A stretch of DNA of 64,000 bases, taken from Paeniroseomonas aquatica (GTDB lineage Bacteria; Pseudomonadota; Alphaproteobacteria; Acetobacterales; Acetobacteraceae). Positions 8,060-23,805 of this stretch are shown here, piece after piece (the first letter of the stretch is position 1; each line of letters begins with the position of its first letter). The DNA lies in NCBI RefSeq assembly GCF_030409335.1, contig NZ_JAUFPN010000195.1, forward strand, positions 1 to 64,000, read 5' to 3'. Position numbers and translations under genes: made by a program. The notes under the pieces are model-generated. The model searched no databases and was not told the origin of the DNA. It saw nothing but the letters and a program-made list of their open reading frames with translations.

Positions 8060-9061
8060 CTAGGCCAGGATGTCCGCCGGGGCCTCCCGCCGCAGCCGGT
8101 CGCCCAGCTCGCGGCCGAGCCGCGCGGCATCGGCCGCGGCGCCCTCGGCGGTGTGGCGCAGCAGGTAGCTGCCGTCGGGCCGGGCCAGCAGCCCGGTCAG
8201 GCTGATGGTCCCATCCGGGCGCAGCCGGGCGAAGGCGCCGATCGGGGTCCGGCAGGAGCCGTCGAGCGCGCCGAGCAGCGCCCGCTCCGCGGTGGCGACG
8301 ATGCGGGCCTCGCGGTCCTCGATGGCGCCGAGCAGCTCGTGCAGCTCGACGTCGGTGGCGCGGACGGTGACCCCGACGATGCCCTGGCCGGCCGCCGGGA
8401 CCATGGCGTCGGCGTCCAGCAGCAGGCCGGCCTCCCGCTCCAGGCCCATGCGCTTCAGCCCGGCGAGCGCCAGGAAGCTGGCGGCGAAGTCGCCGTTGCG
8501 GACCTTGCCGAGCCGGGTCTGCACGTTGCCGCGGATGATCTCGCAGCGCAGGTCCGGCCGCATGGCCAGGATCTGCGACTGGCGGCGGACCGAGGCGGTG
8601 CCGATCAGCGCCCCCTGCGGGATGCAGGCGAGCGGGTCGCGCCGGTCGGGCGCGCCGCAGACCGGGCCGAGGATGATGGCATCGCGGGGGTCCTCCCGCT
8701 TCAGCAGGCAGGCCAGCACGATGCCGGGCGGCAGCTCGGTCTCGAGGTCCTTCAGGCTGTGGACCGCGAAATCCACCTGGCCGTCCAGCAGCGCCTCGTG
8801 GATCTCCTTGGCGAACAGGCCCTTGCCGCCGATGTCGGCGAGGCGCTTGTCCTGCACCCGGTCGCCCTCGGTGCTGATGACATGTTCCTCGAAGGCTTCC
8901 GCATCGCGCAGCACCGGGCAGAAGCCGCTGATGATGCCGAGGAAGTGCTGGGTCTGCCACAACGCCAGAGGCGAACCGCGGGTGCCGACCTTCAACGGCA
9001 GGGTATGGCCCCGGCCGTGCCGTGGCGCGGTGGGGGTATCAAGCGACCGCAGGCGGCTCAT
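8060..9061 (-). CDS. hemC: Porphobilinogen deaminase (hydroxymethylbilane synthase)
   Basis: This enzyme polymerises four porphobilinogens into hydroxymethylbilane, the tetrapyrrole precursor for haem and bacteriochlorophyll. The 333-residue protein shows KVGTRGSPLALWQ near the N-terminus, FAVHSLKDLE and the dipyrromethane-cofactor cysteine in DGSCRTPIGAF (C270). About 22 residues precede the conserved core, so the true start may be slightly internal. It lies 12 bases after bchP on the same strand. It therefore seems to be the last gene of the ppaA-ppsR-bchG-pucC-bchP-hemC run, tying tetrapyrrole supply to pigment control. Confidence 0.95.
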   Translation of the reverse strand: MSRLRSLDTPTAPRHGRGHTLPLKVGTRGSPLALWQTQHFLGIISGFCPVLRDAEAFEEHVISTEGDRVQDKRLADIGGKGLFAKEIHEALLDGQVDFAVHSLKDLETELPPGIVLACLLKREDPRDAIILGPVCGAPDRRDPLACIPQGALIGTASVRRQSQILAMRPDLRCEIIRGNVQTRLGKVRNGDFAASFLALAGLKRMGLEREAGLLLDADAMVPAAGQGIVGVTVRATDVELHELLGAIEDREARIVATAERALLGALDGSCRTPIGAFARLRPDGTISLTGLLARPDGSYLLRHTAEGAAADAARLGRELGDRLRREAPADILA

Positions 9062-9073
9062 GGCAGGGGTCCT

Positions 9074-10252
9074 TCACGCACGGGCGAAGCCGAAAAGATG
9101 GGCGAGATCCTTGAAGAAAATCCTGACATGGGCGAGCGGGTCACGCCGGACCAGCTCCTTGTTCATGTAGGATTCCCAGGTAAGGCGCTGGACATCCTTG
9201 TCAGCGCAGATGGCGACGAATTTCTCGCGCCGCTTGTCCGAGGAGTACCAGAAGTACTGCATGATCCCGAGGATCCAGAAGACCCGGCCATGCGCCTTCA
9301 TGAAGCGCTTCCGCGCCAGCTTCAGCGCCGCCGGATCGCCGGAGGCGAGGAAGGCCTCCGCCGCCTCCGCCGCCAGCCGGCCGCCGAGCATGGCGTAGTA
9401 GATGCCCTCGCCCGAGGCCGGGGCGACCACGCCGGAGGCATCGCCGGCGAGCACCACGTCGCGCCCGTTATCCCAGCGCTTCGCCGGCTTCATCGGGATC
9501 GGCGCGCCCTCGCGGCGGATGGTCCGCGCGCCCTCGAGGCCCGTCGCCTGCCGCAGCGCGCCGACCGAGCCGCGCAGCGAGAAGCCCTTGTGCGCCGAGC
9601 CCGTGCCGATGCTGGTCGTGTCGCCATGCGGGAAGATCCAGGAATAGAAATCCGGGGAATGCTTGCCCTGGTAGAAGACGTCGCAGCGCTTCGCATCGAA
9701 CTTGCCGGCGCCATCGGCGGGGGATTCGATGATCTCGTGGTAGGCGAAGACGCAGGGCACGCGGGCCGCGGCCGGCACTTCCTGCTTGGCCACCTTGGAT
9801 TTCGCGCCATCCGCGCCGATCACGCTGCGCGCCCGGATGCGCACCAGGGTGCCGCCCTTCTCGGTGAAGGCGACGATGGCGGTGCCGTCCAGGTCGCGCT
9901 CGACCTGCTCGAAGCTGCCGGTCCGCCGCACCGCGCCGCACTCGGCGGCACGCGCGCGCAGGAACTCGTCGAAATGCTCGCGGTCCACCATGCCGACGAA
10001 GCCGCCGTCGATCGGCATGTCCACTTCCTTGTCGGTGGGCGAGATCATCCGCGCCGCATTCACCCGGGCGACGATGATGCTGTCGGGGATGTCGAAGTCG
10101 CGCACCAGCCGCGGCGGGATGGCGCCGCCGCAGGGCTTGATGCGGCCCGCCTTGTCCAGCAGCAGCACCCGCCGGCCTTGCCGCGCCAGGTCATGCGCCG
10201 CGGTCGCGCCCGAGGGGCCACCGCCCACCACCACGACATCGAAGGTCTCCAT
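9074..10252 (-). CDS. bchP: Geranylgeranyl reductase, bacteriochlorophyll tail (BchP)
   Basis: An FAD-dependent reductase that saturates the geranylgeranyl tail of bacteriochlorophyll to phytyl. The N-terminal dinucleotide fold VVVVGGGPSGATAAHDLA is followed by the GG-reductase landmark KPCGGAIPPRL. GVVAPASGEGIYYAM in the second half is the FAD-contacting motif. The ATG at 10252 fits best because GAGGGAGGG sits at proper distance; a GTG six bases earlier has almost no spacing to it. The 392-residue length is typical. It lies between a PucC-like transporter gene and hemC in one orientation. Confidence 0.95.
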   Translation of the reverse strand: METFDVVVVGGGPSGATAAHDLARQGRRVLLLDKAGRIKPCGGAIPPRLVRDFDIPDSIIVARVNAARMISPTDKEVDMPIDGGFVGMVDREHFDEFLRARAAECGAVRRTGSFEQVERDLDGTAIVAFTEKGGTLVRIRARSVIGADGAKSKVAKQEVPAAARVPCVFAYHEIIESPADGAGKFDAKRCDVFYQGKHSPDFYSWIFPHGDTTSIGTGSAHKGFSLRGSVGALRQATGLEGARTIRREGAPIPMKPAKRWDNGRDVVLAGDASGVVAPASGEGIYYAMLGGRLAAEAAEAFLASGDPAALKLARKRFMKAHGRVFWILGIMQYFWYSSDKRREKFVAICADKDVQRLTWESYMNKELVRRDPLAHVRIFFKDLAHLFGFARA

Positions 10253-10264
10253 GGCCACCCTCCC

Positions 10265-11569
10265 TCAGTTGCGCGTTGCGGCAAATGTGCCGAGCGGCAG
10301 CCGCCGCGCCGGCGCCCGGCCGATGCGCGCCGCCAGCAGGCCGGAGACGACGAAGAGCGCGCCTTCGGCGAAGAACACCGCGCCATAGGCCGCGGCCGGC
10401 GCGGCGATGAGGCTGCGTGCCACATCGCTGGCCATCGACCCGGCCAACCCGCCGAGGCCGAAGGCGATGGCCTGCGCCGCGCCCCAGAGCCCCATGCGCA
10501 TGCCCTCGCGCCCGCTGCGGCCCTGGCCGGCGAGCTGCATCATGGTGGCGATGGCGGCCGCGGCGAAGGCGCCGTTGGCCAGGCCCAGCGCGACATAGGA
10601 GGCCGCCAGCGGCCAGCCCTGGCCGACGAAGCCGGAGCCCGCCAGGGCGAACAGCGCCAGCGCCGAGGCGGCGCAGCCGCCGACCGCCCAGGCCTTCAGC
10701 GAGCCGAGCCGCCCCGCCGCCAGCGCCACCAGGATCATGCCGGCGAAGACGCCGCCATGCTGGGCCGAGGCCAGCTTCGTGGTCTCGCCCAGGCTGAGTG
10801 CGAAGACCACGCCGCCGAAGGGCTCGAGGATCAAATCCTGCGCGCTGTAGGCCAGCATGGAGACGAAGACGAAGACGGTGAACTGCCGCGCCTGCGGCTC
10901 GTCCCAGATCTCGCCGAGCGCGGCGCGGAAGCCGCCGCGCGGCGCCGCGGCGGGGGCGGCGGCCGGCGCCCCCTCCATCCGCCACACCGCCAGCAGCGTC
11001 ACCACCATGGCCAGCGCCGAGACCGTGCCGGTCACCGCCACCAGCCGCAGCGGCGAGAAGGGGTCGAGGAAGCGCCCGGCGACGCCCGTGGTGACGATGA
11101 AGCCGAAGATCATCATCAGCCAGACCACCGTCGCCGCCGCCGGGCGCCGGGATGGCGCCACCCGCGTCGCCAGCAGCGCCAGCAGCGAGGTGCCGGCGGC
11201 GCCGACGCCGAGGCCGATCAGCACGAAGGAGAGCATCGCCAGCGCCAGCCCGGCGAGGCGCGCCTCGGCCATCAGCCCGGTCGCCACCGCGGCGCCGAGG
11301 CCACCCGTCGCCAGCACCGCCATGCCGCCGATGATCCAGGGCGTCCGCCGCCCGCCGAGGTCCGAGCCGTAGCCCATCGCCGGCCGCATCAGCTGCACCG
11401 CGTAGTGCAGCGCCACCAGCAGCCCGGGAATGGTGGCGGGCAGGCCGAGCTCGACCACCATCACCCGGTTGATCGCCGAGGTGGTCAGCACGACGATGGC
11501 GCCGAGCGCGGTCTGCACCAGCCCGAGCCGCAGGATGCCGAGCCAGCCGAGCGGGGCGCCGGCATTCAT
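10265..11569 (-). CDS. PucC/LhaA-family membrane protein next to bchG (Bch2/Orf428 type)
   Basis: A 434-residue major-facilitator-like protein of the PUCC family with about 12 hydrophobic segments. It starts at ATG 11569, overlapping the bchG stop by four bases. The family marker INRVMVVELGLPATIPGLLVALHYAVQL near the N-terminus and the second-half motif DLILEPFGGVVFALS are shared with the lhaA product encoded at 23802. In other photosynthesis clusters the paralogue between bchG and bchP (orf427/428) is thought to help pigment delivery or antenna assembly; the exact role is not settled. A general transporter is unlikely given the operon position. Confidence 0.88.
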   Translation of the reverse strand: MNAGAPLGWLGILRLGLVQTALGAIVVLTTSAINRVMVVELGLPATIPGLLVALHYAVQLMRPAMGYGSDLGGRRTPWIIGGMAVLATGGLGAAVATGLMAEARLAGLALAMLSFVLIGLGVGAAGTSLLALLATRVAPSRRPAAATVVWLMMIFGFIVTTGVAGRFLDPFSPLRLVAVTGTVSALAMVVTLLAVWRMEGAPAAAPAAAPRGGFRAALGEIWDEPQARQFTVFVFVSMLAYSAQDLILEPFGGVVFALSLGETTKLASAQHGGVFAGMILVALAAGRLGSLKAWAVGGCAASALALFALAGSGFVGQGWPLAASYVALGLANGAFAAAAIATMMQLAGQGRSGREGMRMGLWGAAQAIAFGLGGLAGSMASDVARSLIAAPAAAYGAVFFAEGALFVVSGLLAARIGRAPARRLPLGTFAATRN

Positions 11570-12459
11570 GGCAGCACCACTGGCCGCAGCGCGAAGGCGG
11601 TGATCAGCATGCCCATCACGTACAGCGTGGTGCCGGTGCCGTTGTACCAGGGCGCCTTGCCACGCGGGTCGGCCAGCAGCCTCTGCATCAGCACGAGCTG
11701 CACCGCGAGCAGCACGGCGATGGCGCCGGCGTACCAGGGCCGGCCCCAGGCCAGCAGCAGCCCGACCACCACCACCTGCGGCGCCGCCATCACCCCGCAG
11801 GCGACCTGCGCCGCGCGGTTCACGCCGAGCTTCACCGGCAGCGAGCCGATGCCCATGCGGCTGTCGCCCTCGACCGACTTGAAGTCGTTCAGCGTCATGA
11901 TGCCATGCGCGCCGATGCTGTAGAGCGCCGCCATCAGCACCACCGCCGCATCGGGGGCCATCGCGCTCATGACCGCGGCGCCGGTGATCCAGGGCAGGCC
12001 CTCGTAGCAGGCGGCGCAGGCGGTGTTGCCCCACCAGCCGTTCTGCTTCAGCCGCAGCGGCGGCGCGCTATAGGCCCAGGCCAGCGCCAGGCCGAGCACC
12101 GTGGCGAGGAAGCCCCAGGTCCCCAGCAAGGTCGCCACCAGCAGCGACAGCAGGGTCCAGCCGATGGCGATGTAGAAGCCCCACTTGCCGGGGATGCGCC
12201 CCGAGGGAATCGGCCGGTTCGGCTCGTTGATGGCGTCCACGTGCCGGTCGTACCAGTCGTTGATCGCCTGGCTGGTGCCGCAGACCAGCGGCCCGGTCAG
12301 CAGCAGCCCGGCGACGATCAGCGTCCAGCGGCCGTTGCCGCCCAACCCCGAGGAGACCACCCCGCAGGAGAAGGCCCACATCGGCGCGAACCAGGTGATC
12401 GGCTTCAGCAGCTCGAGGCAGGCCGCGAATTCCAGTCGCCGGGGCGCCGCGTGGTCCAT
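11566..12459 (-). CDS. bchG: Bacteriochlorophyll synthase (prenyltransferase)
   Basis: An integral-membrane UbiA-family enzyme that esterifies bacteriochlorophyllide a with geranylgeranyl diphosphate. The 297 residues include LLKPITWFAPMWAF, the aspartate-rich motif NDWYDRHVDAINEPNRPIPSG that binds Mg-diphosphate, and LKQNGWWGN with the later GGA-like region. Eight to nine membrane segments are visible. It starts three bases after ppsR and overlaps the next gene by four bases, so translation is probably coupled along the operon. Confidence 0.96.
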   Translation of the reverse strand: MDHAAPRRLEFAACLELLKPITWFAPMWAFSCGVVSSGLGGNGRWTLIVAGLLLTGPLVCGTSQAINDWYDRHVDAINEPNRPIPSGRIPGKWGFYIAIGWTLLSLLVATLLGTWGFLATVLGLALAWAYSAPPLRLKQNGWWGNTACAACYEGLPWITGAAVMSAMAPDAAVVLMAALYSIGAHGIMTLNDFKSVEGDSRMGIGSLPVKLGVNRAAQVACGVMAAPQVVVVGLLLAWGRPWYAGAIAVLLAVQLVLMQRLLADPRGKAPWYNGTGTTLYVMGMLITAFALRPVVLP

Positions 12460-12462
12460 GGC

Positions 12463-13902
12463 CTATCCCGCCTCCCCGTTCTCGGCGGGCAGGTCGCCCA
12501 ACCCGTAGCGCCGCAGCTTCACGTAGAGGCTCTGCCGGCTGAGCCCGAGCATCTCGGCGGCCGAGGCGCGGTTGTCCCCGGTCAGCTCCAGGGCCGCCTC
12601 GATGCAGAGCCGCTCGATCACGTCGGTCGCCTCGCGCACGAGGTCCTTCAGCGGGACCTGGCCGATCAGCTCGGTCAGCTGCTCGACCGAGCGCGGCGCC
12701 TTGGCCCCGATGCGGGGCGGCGGGGCGACGCGGGTGCCGATGTCGCGGATGGCGAAGCCGAAGCAGGGGCCGGTGCCGTTCATCACCGAGACCGCGGAGA
12801 TCTCGACATCGACCGTCGCGCCGAACTCGCCCCGCATGGTCGTGGCAAACAGCCGCACCGGCCCGCGCTGGCGCAGGTTGGCGGTCAGCACCTCCATCTC
12901 GACGCCGGGCTGGCCCAGCCAGCGCTCGAGCTGCTCGCCCACCGCCTGCTCCTCGGAGGCGAGCTGCGTCATCTCGAGGAAGGCGGCATTGGCGGTCAGC
13001 ACCCGGCCGTCCTGGCCGGTGACGACGAAGGCATCCGGCACGCTCTCGATCAGCTTCAGCAGCTTCGACTTGGCCTTGGGCAGCACGATCGCCCCGGCCT
13101 CGCCCTGCGGATAGGTCAGCCGCACCAGCACCAGGCTGGCGTTCTCCTGGCGGAAGGGGGTGGCGGAGATCAGCACCTCGCGGCCATCCTCCAGCAGCCG
13201 CGCCCGCACGTCGTCGGCCCGGCCGGTGGCCCGGACGCTGGCCATCAGCTGGTCGATCGGCCCCTGGCCCTCGGGCGCGAACATCTCGAGGAAGACCCGC
13301 GCGGTGCCGCGCTTGCCGCCGCGGCCGAGCAGCGCGTCCGCCGCGCGGTTCGCCTCCAGCACCTTCTGCGAGGCGCCCTCCAGGATCAGCACCGGCTCGG
13401 TCCAGAGCTGGAACAGCATGCGGTAGCGGGTCTCGGCGTTGCGCAGCCGGGCGTAGTCCCGGTCGATCGACTGCTGCGCCTCGACCAGTCTCTGCTGCAG
13501 GGCCGAGAGCGGCCGCAGGTCGCGGCCGAAGGCGACCACCCGGCCGCCGTCGCCGACCCGCACGGTGGAGAAGAGGATCGGCACCGAGGTGCCGCGCAGC
13601 GCACCCTGGTTGATGTGGCGCCAGCGCGGCAGGGACCGGGCGGCGACGTCGCGCAGCATGGCCTCCACCTTCGGCCGGCTGTCCTCGGCCACCGTGTCCA
13701 CCCAGGGGCGGCCGAGCCAGCTCTCCTGGCCCTCCATCTCCAGGGCCAGCTCCTGGCTGTTGAAGGCGGCATCCCGGATCACGCCCGCCTCATCGATGAT
13801 GAGGGCGATATCCGCCGCGGCGGAGATCAGGATCGCTGCGGCTTCCGCATCCAGATTGCCCAGCGATGTCTTCGGGGCTTTGAACGCCTGCACGGGTGGC
13901 AT
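12463..13902 (-). CDS. ppsR: Photosynthesis repressor PpsR/CrtJ
   Basis: A 479-residue transcription factor with an N-terminal PAS region, two further PAS domains (about residues 150-270 and 275-400) and a C-terminal Fis-type helix-turn-helix (NRASAAEMLGLSRQSLYVKLRRYG). It represses bch, crt and puc genes under aerobic or high-light conditions by binding TGT-N12-ACA. Such sites are present at five promoters in this window. Only two cysteines occur: C433 in the HTH, matching the reactive CrtJ C420/PpsR C424, and C380. The counterpart of CrtJ C249 is missing. It is transcribed after ppaA. Confidence 0.95.
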   Translation of the reverse strand: MPPVQAFKAPKTSLGNLDAEAAAILISAAADIALIIDEAGVIRDAAFNSQELALEMEGQESWLGRPWVDTVAEDSRPKVEAMLRDVAARSLPRWRHINQGALRGTSVPILFSTVRVGDGGRVVAFGRDLRPLSALQQRLVEAQQSIDRDYARLRNAETRYRMLFQLWTEPVLILEGASQKVLEANRAADALLGRGGKRGTARVFLEMFAPEGQGPIDQLMASVRATGRADDVRARLLEDGREVLISATPFRQENASLVLVRLTYPQGEAGAIVLPKAKSKLLKLIESVPDAFVVTGQDGRVLTANAAFLEMTQLASEEQAVGEQLERWLGQPGVEMEVLTANLRQRGPVRLFATTMRGEFGATVDVEISAVSVMNGTGPCFGFAIRDIGTRVAPPPRIGAKAPRSVEQLTELIGQVPLKDLVREATDVIERLCIEAALELTGDNRASAAEMLGLSRQSLYVKLRRYGLGDLPAENGEAG

Positions 13903-13955
13903 ATTCCTTCATCGAAGAGGGCCTGATACCTCCCTTTTCTAGGCCTGACACTCCC

Positions 13956-14903
13956 TCAGTCATGCTGGGCCAGCACGCGCAGCAGCCGCTCGGCCTGCAG
14001 CGGCGCCTGCCTTGCATCCGCCGCGGTGGCATCGGCGCCGACCAGCGCCACGTAGCCGGGATGGCCAATGAAGGCCGGGCCGCCGACCATCACCCCGACC
14101 GACCGGTTGCGTGACGCCCGGCGCAGCTTGCGGATGGTCGCCGCCAGCGCGTCCATCCGGTCGGTGTCGCCGAGCGACAGCCCCACCACCGCATAGCTTT
14201 CCCGCCGCACCATGCTGGCCAGCTCGTCGGCCGAGCGCAGCGGCGAGACATCCGCCTGCCAGCCGGCGCGGCGGAAGAAATCCGCCACCAGGTCGAGGCC
14301 GAAGACATGCTGCTCGCCGGGGACGGAGACGATCAGCGCGCGCGGCGCCTCGGCCGCGAGGCGGGGCCGGCTGCCGGCCAGGAAGCGCGGCGCGAAGTCG
14401 CGCTGCATCCGCCGCAGCTGCATCATGCCGAGGGTCACCGTGGCGAAGTCGCAGACGTCATCGGCCCAGAACTGGCCCAGCAGCCGCGCGGCGGGCGCCA
14501 GCAGGTCGAGGAAGAGATGCTCGGCGCTGGTGCCGGCGTGGTGCAGCGCCTCGAGATAGGCGCTGGCGCCGGCCGCGTCATGGCGCAGCAGCAGGGCGCT
14601 GAGCGCGGTGACGTCGGCGGCGTTCGGCACGGACTCGGCGGCGGCGGCATGGGCCAGCTGCAGGCGCGGGATCACCGCGGCGGCGACGGCCTCGCTGAGG
14701 CGCGCGGAGAAGCCGGCGGGCGGCGGCGGCACGGCCAGGGGACGGGCCAGCCCGGGACGGTCGAGCCAGGCGGCGGGGCTGTGGATGCGGGCCTCGAAGG
14801 CGGTCGGCGACGGTCGCTGGAGCAGGGCCGTGTCGCCCTCCGGGAGCGCCGCAGCGCGGTCCCTGCGATCCATTGAACGGGCGGTTCGTCCCATTGTGGC
14901 CAT
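13956..14903 (-). CDS. ppaA: PpaA/AerR cobalamin-binding regulator
   Basis: A 315-residue partner and antirepressor of PpsR with a SCHIC-type B12-binding domain. The helical region (about 95-175) contains LFLDLLAPAARLLGQFW and CDFATVTLGMMQLRRM. The Rossmann part has GEQHVFGLDLVADFF, an ExHxxG cobalamin motif with candidate ligand H199, followed by VGLSLGDTD and VMVGGPAFIGHPGY. The ATG at 14903 is preceded by GGGAG at seven bases. Divergent from bchF, it shares a 254-base control region with two overlapping PpsR-type sites. In relatives, light changes the cobalamin and so PpsR binding. Confidence 0.92.
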   Translation of the reverse strand: MATMGRTARSMDRRDRAAALPEGDTALLQRPSPTAFEARIHSPAAWLDRPGLARPLAVPPPPAGFSARLSEAVAAAVIPRLQLAHAAAAESVPNAADVTALSALLLRHDAAGASAYLEALHHAGTSAEHLFLDLLAPAARLLGQFWADDVCDFATVTLGMMQLRRMQRDFAPRFLAGSRPRLAAEAPRALIVSVPGEQHVFGLDLVADFFRRAGWQADVSPLRSADELASMVRRESYAVVGLSLGDTDRMDALAATIRKLRRASRNRSVGVMVGGPAFIGHPGYVALVGADATAADARQAPLQAERLLRVLAQHD

Positions 14904-14946
14904 CGGCTGTCTCCCGCCGATGGTTATCGTACCCGGTCCAGATCGC

Positions 14947-14980
14947 TGTCAATCTGTCTTTACGTCAATCGCGCTTGACA
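14947..14980. promoter_or_regulatory. Two overlapping PpsR-type operators and bchF promoter -35
   Basis: Site 1 (14947-14964) is TGT-N12-ACG; site 2 (14963-14980) is CGT-N12-ACA, each one base from the PpsR palindrome TGT-N12-ACA. The end of site 2 is TTGACA (14975-14980), a perfect -35 hexamer facing bchF; a possible -10 TAGCCT lies at 14999-15004 but is weak. The same region serves the divergent ppaA-ppsR operon, suggesting autoregulation. The rest of the 254-base gap shows nothing else clear. Confidence 0.65.
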
Positions 14981-15063
14981 CCCTGAAGGGCGCCGCCTTA
15001 GCCTTCCGTTCACTGAGAGCGTCACGCTTCGGGAGGCAGGCTGGCCGGGAAAGAGGCCCATGA

Positions 15064-17031
<1,968 letters not shown>

Positions 17032-17035
17032 CACC

Positions 17036-18539
17036 ATGCAGCTCGCGGTCTGGACCTATGAAGGTCCGCCCCATGTCGGCGCCATGCGCATCGCCACCGC
17101 GATGGAAGGCCTGCACTACGTCCTGCATGCGCCGCAGGGCGATACTTATGCCGACCTGCTCTTCACCATGATCGAGCGGCGGGCCAAGCGCCCGCCGGTC
17201 ACCTACACCACCTTCCAGGCCCGCGACCTCGGCGGCGACACCGCGGAGCTGTTCAAGAATGCCGCGCGCGAGGCCTTCGAGCGCTTCCGCCCGCAGGCGA
17301 TGATCGTCGGCGCCTCCTGCACCGCCGAGCTGATCCAGGACGACCCCGGCGGCCTCGCTAAGGCCTTGGCCCTGCCCATCCCGGTCATCCCGCTGGAGCT
17401 GCCGAGCTACCAGAAGAAGGAGAACTGGGGCGCCGCCGAGACCTTCTACCAGCTGGTCCGGGCGCTGGCCGGCCCGCATGCGCCACCGCCCGGCACCAGG
17501 CGCAGCCCTGGCCCGGTCTGCAACATCCTCGGGCCGACCGCGCTCGGCTTCCGCCACCGCGACGACCTGGCCGAGATCACCGGGCTGCTCGGCCGCATGG
17601 GGGTGCGCATCAACGTCGCCGCGCCGCTCGGCGCCACGCCGCATGACCTGACCCGCCTCGGCGAGGCCGATTTCAACGTCGTACTCTACCCCGAGATCGC
17701 CGGCCAGGCCGCCGCCTGGCTCGGCCGGACCTTCGGCCAGAAGGCGACGAAGACCATCCCGATCGGCAGCAACGCGACGCGCGAGTTCATCGCCGAGGTC
17801 GCGGCGCTGGCCGGGCTCGACGCCGCGCCGATCCTCGCCGCCGAGACCTCGCGCGCCGCCTGGTATGCCCGCTCGGTCGACAGCAACTACCTCACGGGCA
17901 AGCGGGTCTTCGTCTTCGGCGATGCCTCCCACGCCATCGCCGCCGCGCGCATGGCCGCCGAGGAGATCGGCTTCACGATCGTCGGCCTCGGCACCTACAG
18001 CCGCGAATACGCCCGCGACGTCCGCGACGCCGCGAAGTCCCATGGCATCGAGGCGCTGGTCACCGAGGACTACCTTGAGGTCGAGGCCGCCATCCAGGGG
18101 CTGCAGGTCGAGCTGATCCTCGGCACCCAGATGGAGCGCCACATCGCCAAGCGGCTCGGCATCCCCTGCGCCGTCATCTCGTCGCCGGTGCACGTGCAGG
18201 ACTATCCCGCGCGCTATTCGCCGCAGATGGGCTTCGAGGGCGCGAACGTGCTCTTCGACACCTGGGTCCATCCGCTGATGATGGGGCTCGAGGAACATCT
18301 GCTCGGCATGTTCCGCGAGGACTTCGAATTCCATGGTGAGGCGGCGCCCTCCCATCTCGGTGGTGCCGTCACCGAACGCCAGGCAACAGCAGTCGTGGTG
18401 GCAGGCCCCGCAACCTGGGCCACCGAAGCAGAGAAGGAGTTGGGCAAAATCCCGTTCTTCGTCCGCGGCAAGGCCCGGCGGAATACGGAACGCTACGCAT
18501 CCGAACGCGGCATCGGCACCATAACAATCGAGACGTTGT

Positions 18540-18568
<29 letters not shown>
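17036..18568 (+). CDS. bchB: Dark-operative protochlorophyllide reductase subunit B
   Basis: The B subunit of DPOR (510 residues), partner of BchN, which binds protochlorophyllide and supplies an aspartate ligand to the interface cluster. Recognisable family blocks are the N-terminal [57 protein letters not shown], and the C-terminal small domain ending [12 protein letters not shown]. That terminal motif shows the frame is complete, although its last 29 bases overlap the start of bchH, an arrangement common in purple bacteria. Confidence 0.96.
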
Positions 18569-23109
<4,541 letters not shown>

Positions 23110-23110
<1 letters not shown>

Positions 23111-23805
23111 TGCCGACCCAGACCTACGCGCATCGCCGCGGCCAGCTCGAGACCTACTTCGACCGCACCGCGGTCGAGGCCTGGATGCGCCTCACCTCCA
23201 CCGCGCCGGTCGGCCGCATCCGCGCGACGGTCCGGGCCGGGCGGGATGCGATGCGCGCCACCCTGCTCTCCTACCTGCCGGATGACCTGACCGGCCGCCG
23301 CATCCTCGATGCCGGCTGCGGTACCGGCGCCTTGGCGCTGGAGGCCGCCCGCCGCGGCGCCCATGTCACCGCCATCGACCTCTCGCCCAAGCTGGTCGGC
23401 CTCGCCGCCGAGCGCGCGGCGGGCCAGTTCGGCGCCGGCCATGTCGAGTTCCGCACCGGCGACATGCAGGACCCAGACTTGGGCGAATTCGACCACATCG
23501 TCGCCATGGACAGCCTCATCCACTACCGCCCCGGCGACGTGGTGCGCGTGCTGTCGGGCCTCGCGGCCCGGACCCGGCATTCGATGCTCTTCACCTTCGC
23601 GCCGCGCACGCCGCTGCTGACCGCCATGCATGCCGTCGGCAAGCTGTTCCCGCGCAGCGACCGGGCCCCGGCGATCGAGCCGGTGGGCGAGCGCCGCCTG
23701 GCCGGGCTGATCGCCGCCGAGCTGACGGGGTGGCAGGTCGCCCGGACCCGGCGCATCGCCAGCGGCTTCTATACCTCCCAGGCGCTGGAGGTCCGCCGCG
23801 CATGA
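23110..23805 (+). CDS. bchM: Mg-protoporphyrin IX O-methyltransferase
   Basis: An SAM-dependent enzyme (231 residues) that methylates the C13 propionate of Mg-protoporphyrin IX, the step before AcsF. Motif I is ILDAGCGTGALALEAA (about 65-80), followed by AIDLSPKLV; AMDSLIHYRPGDV and LFTFAPRTPLL are typical of BchM/ChlM. The C-terminal RRIASGFYTSQALE is also conserved. It is linked by overlapping codons to bchL and lhaA. Confidence 0.95.

Noticed and set aside
8153-11923. 1256-codon open frame on the plus strand opposite hemC, bchP, pucC-like and bchG
   Set aside because: It runs antisense to four well-recognised genes; its translation is low-complexity Arg/Gly/Ala/His-rich, a typical GC-bias shadow.
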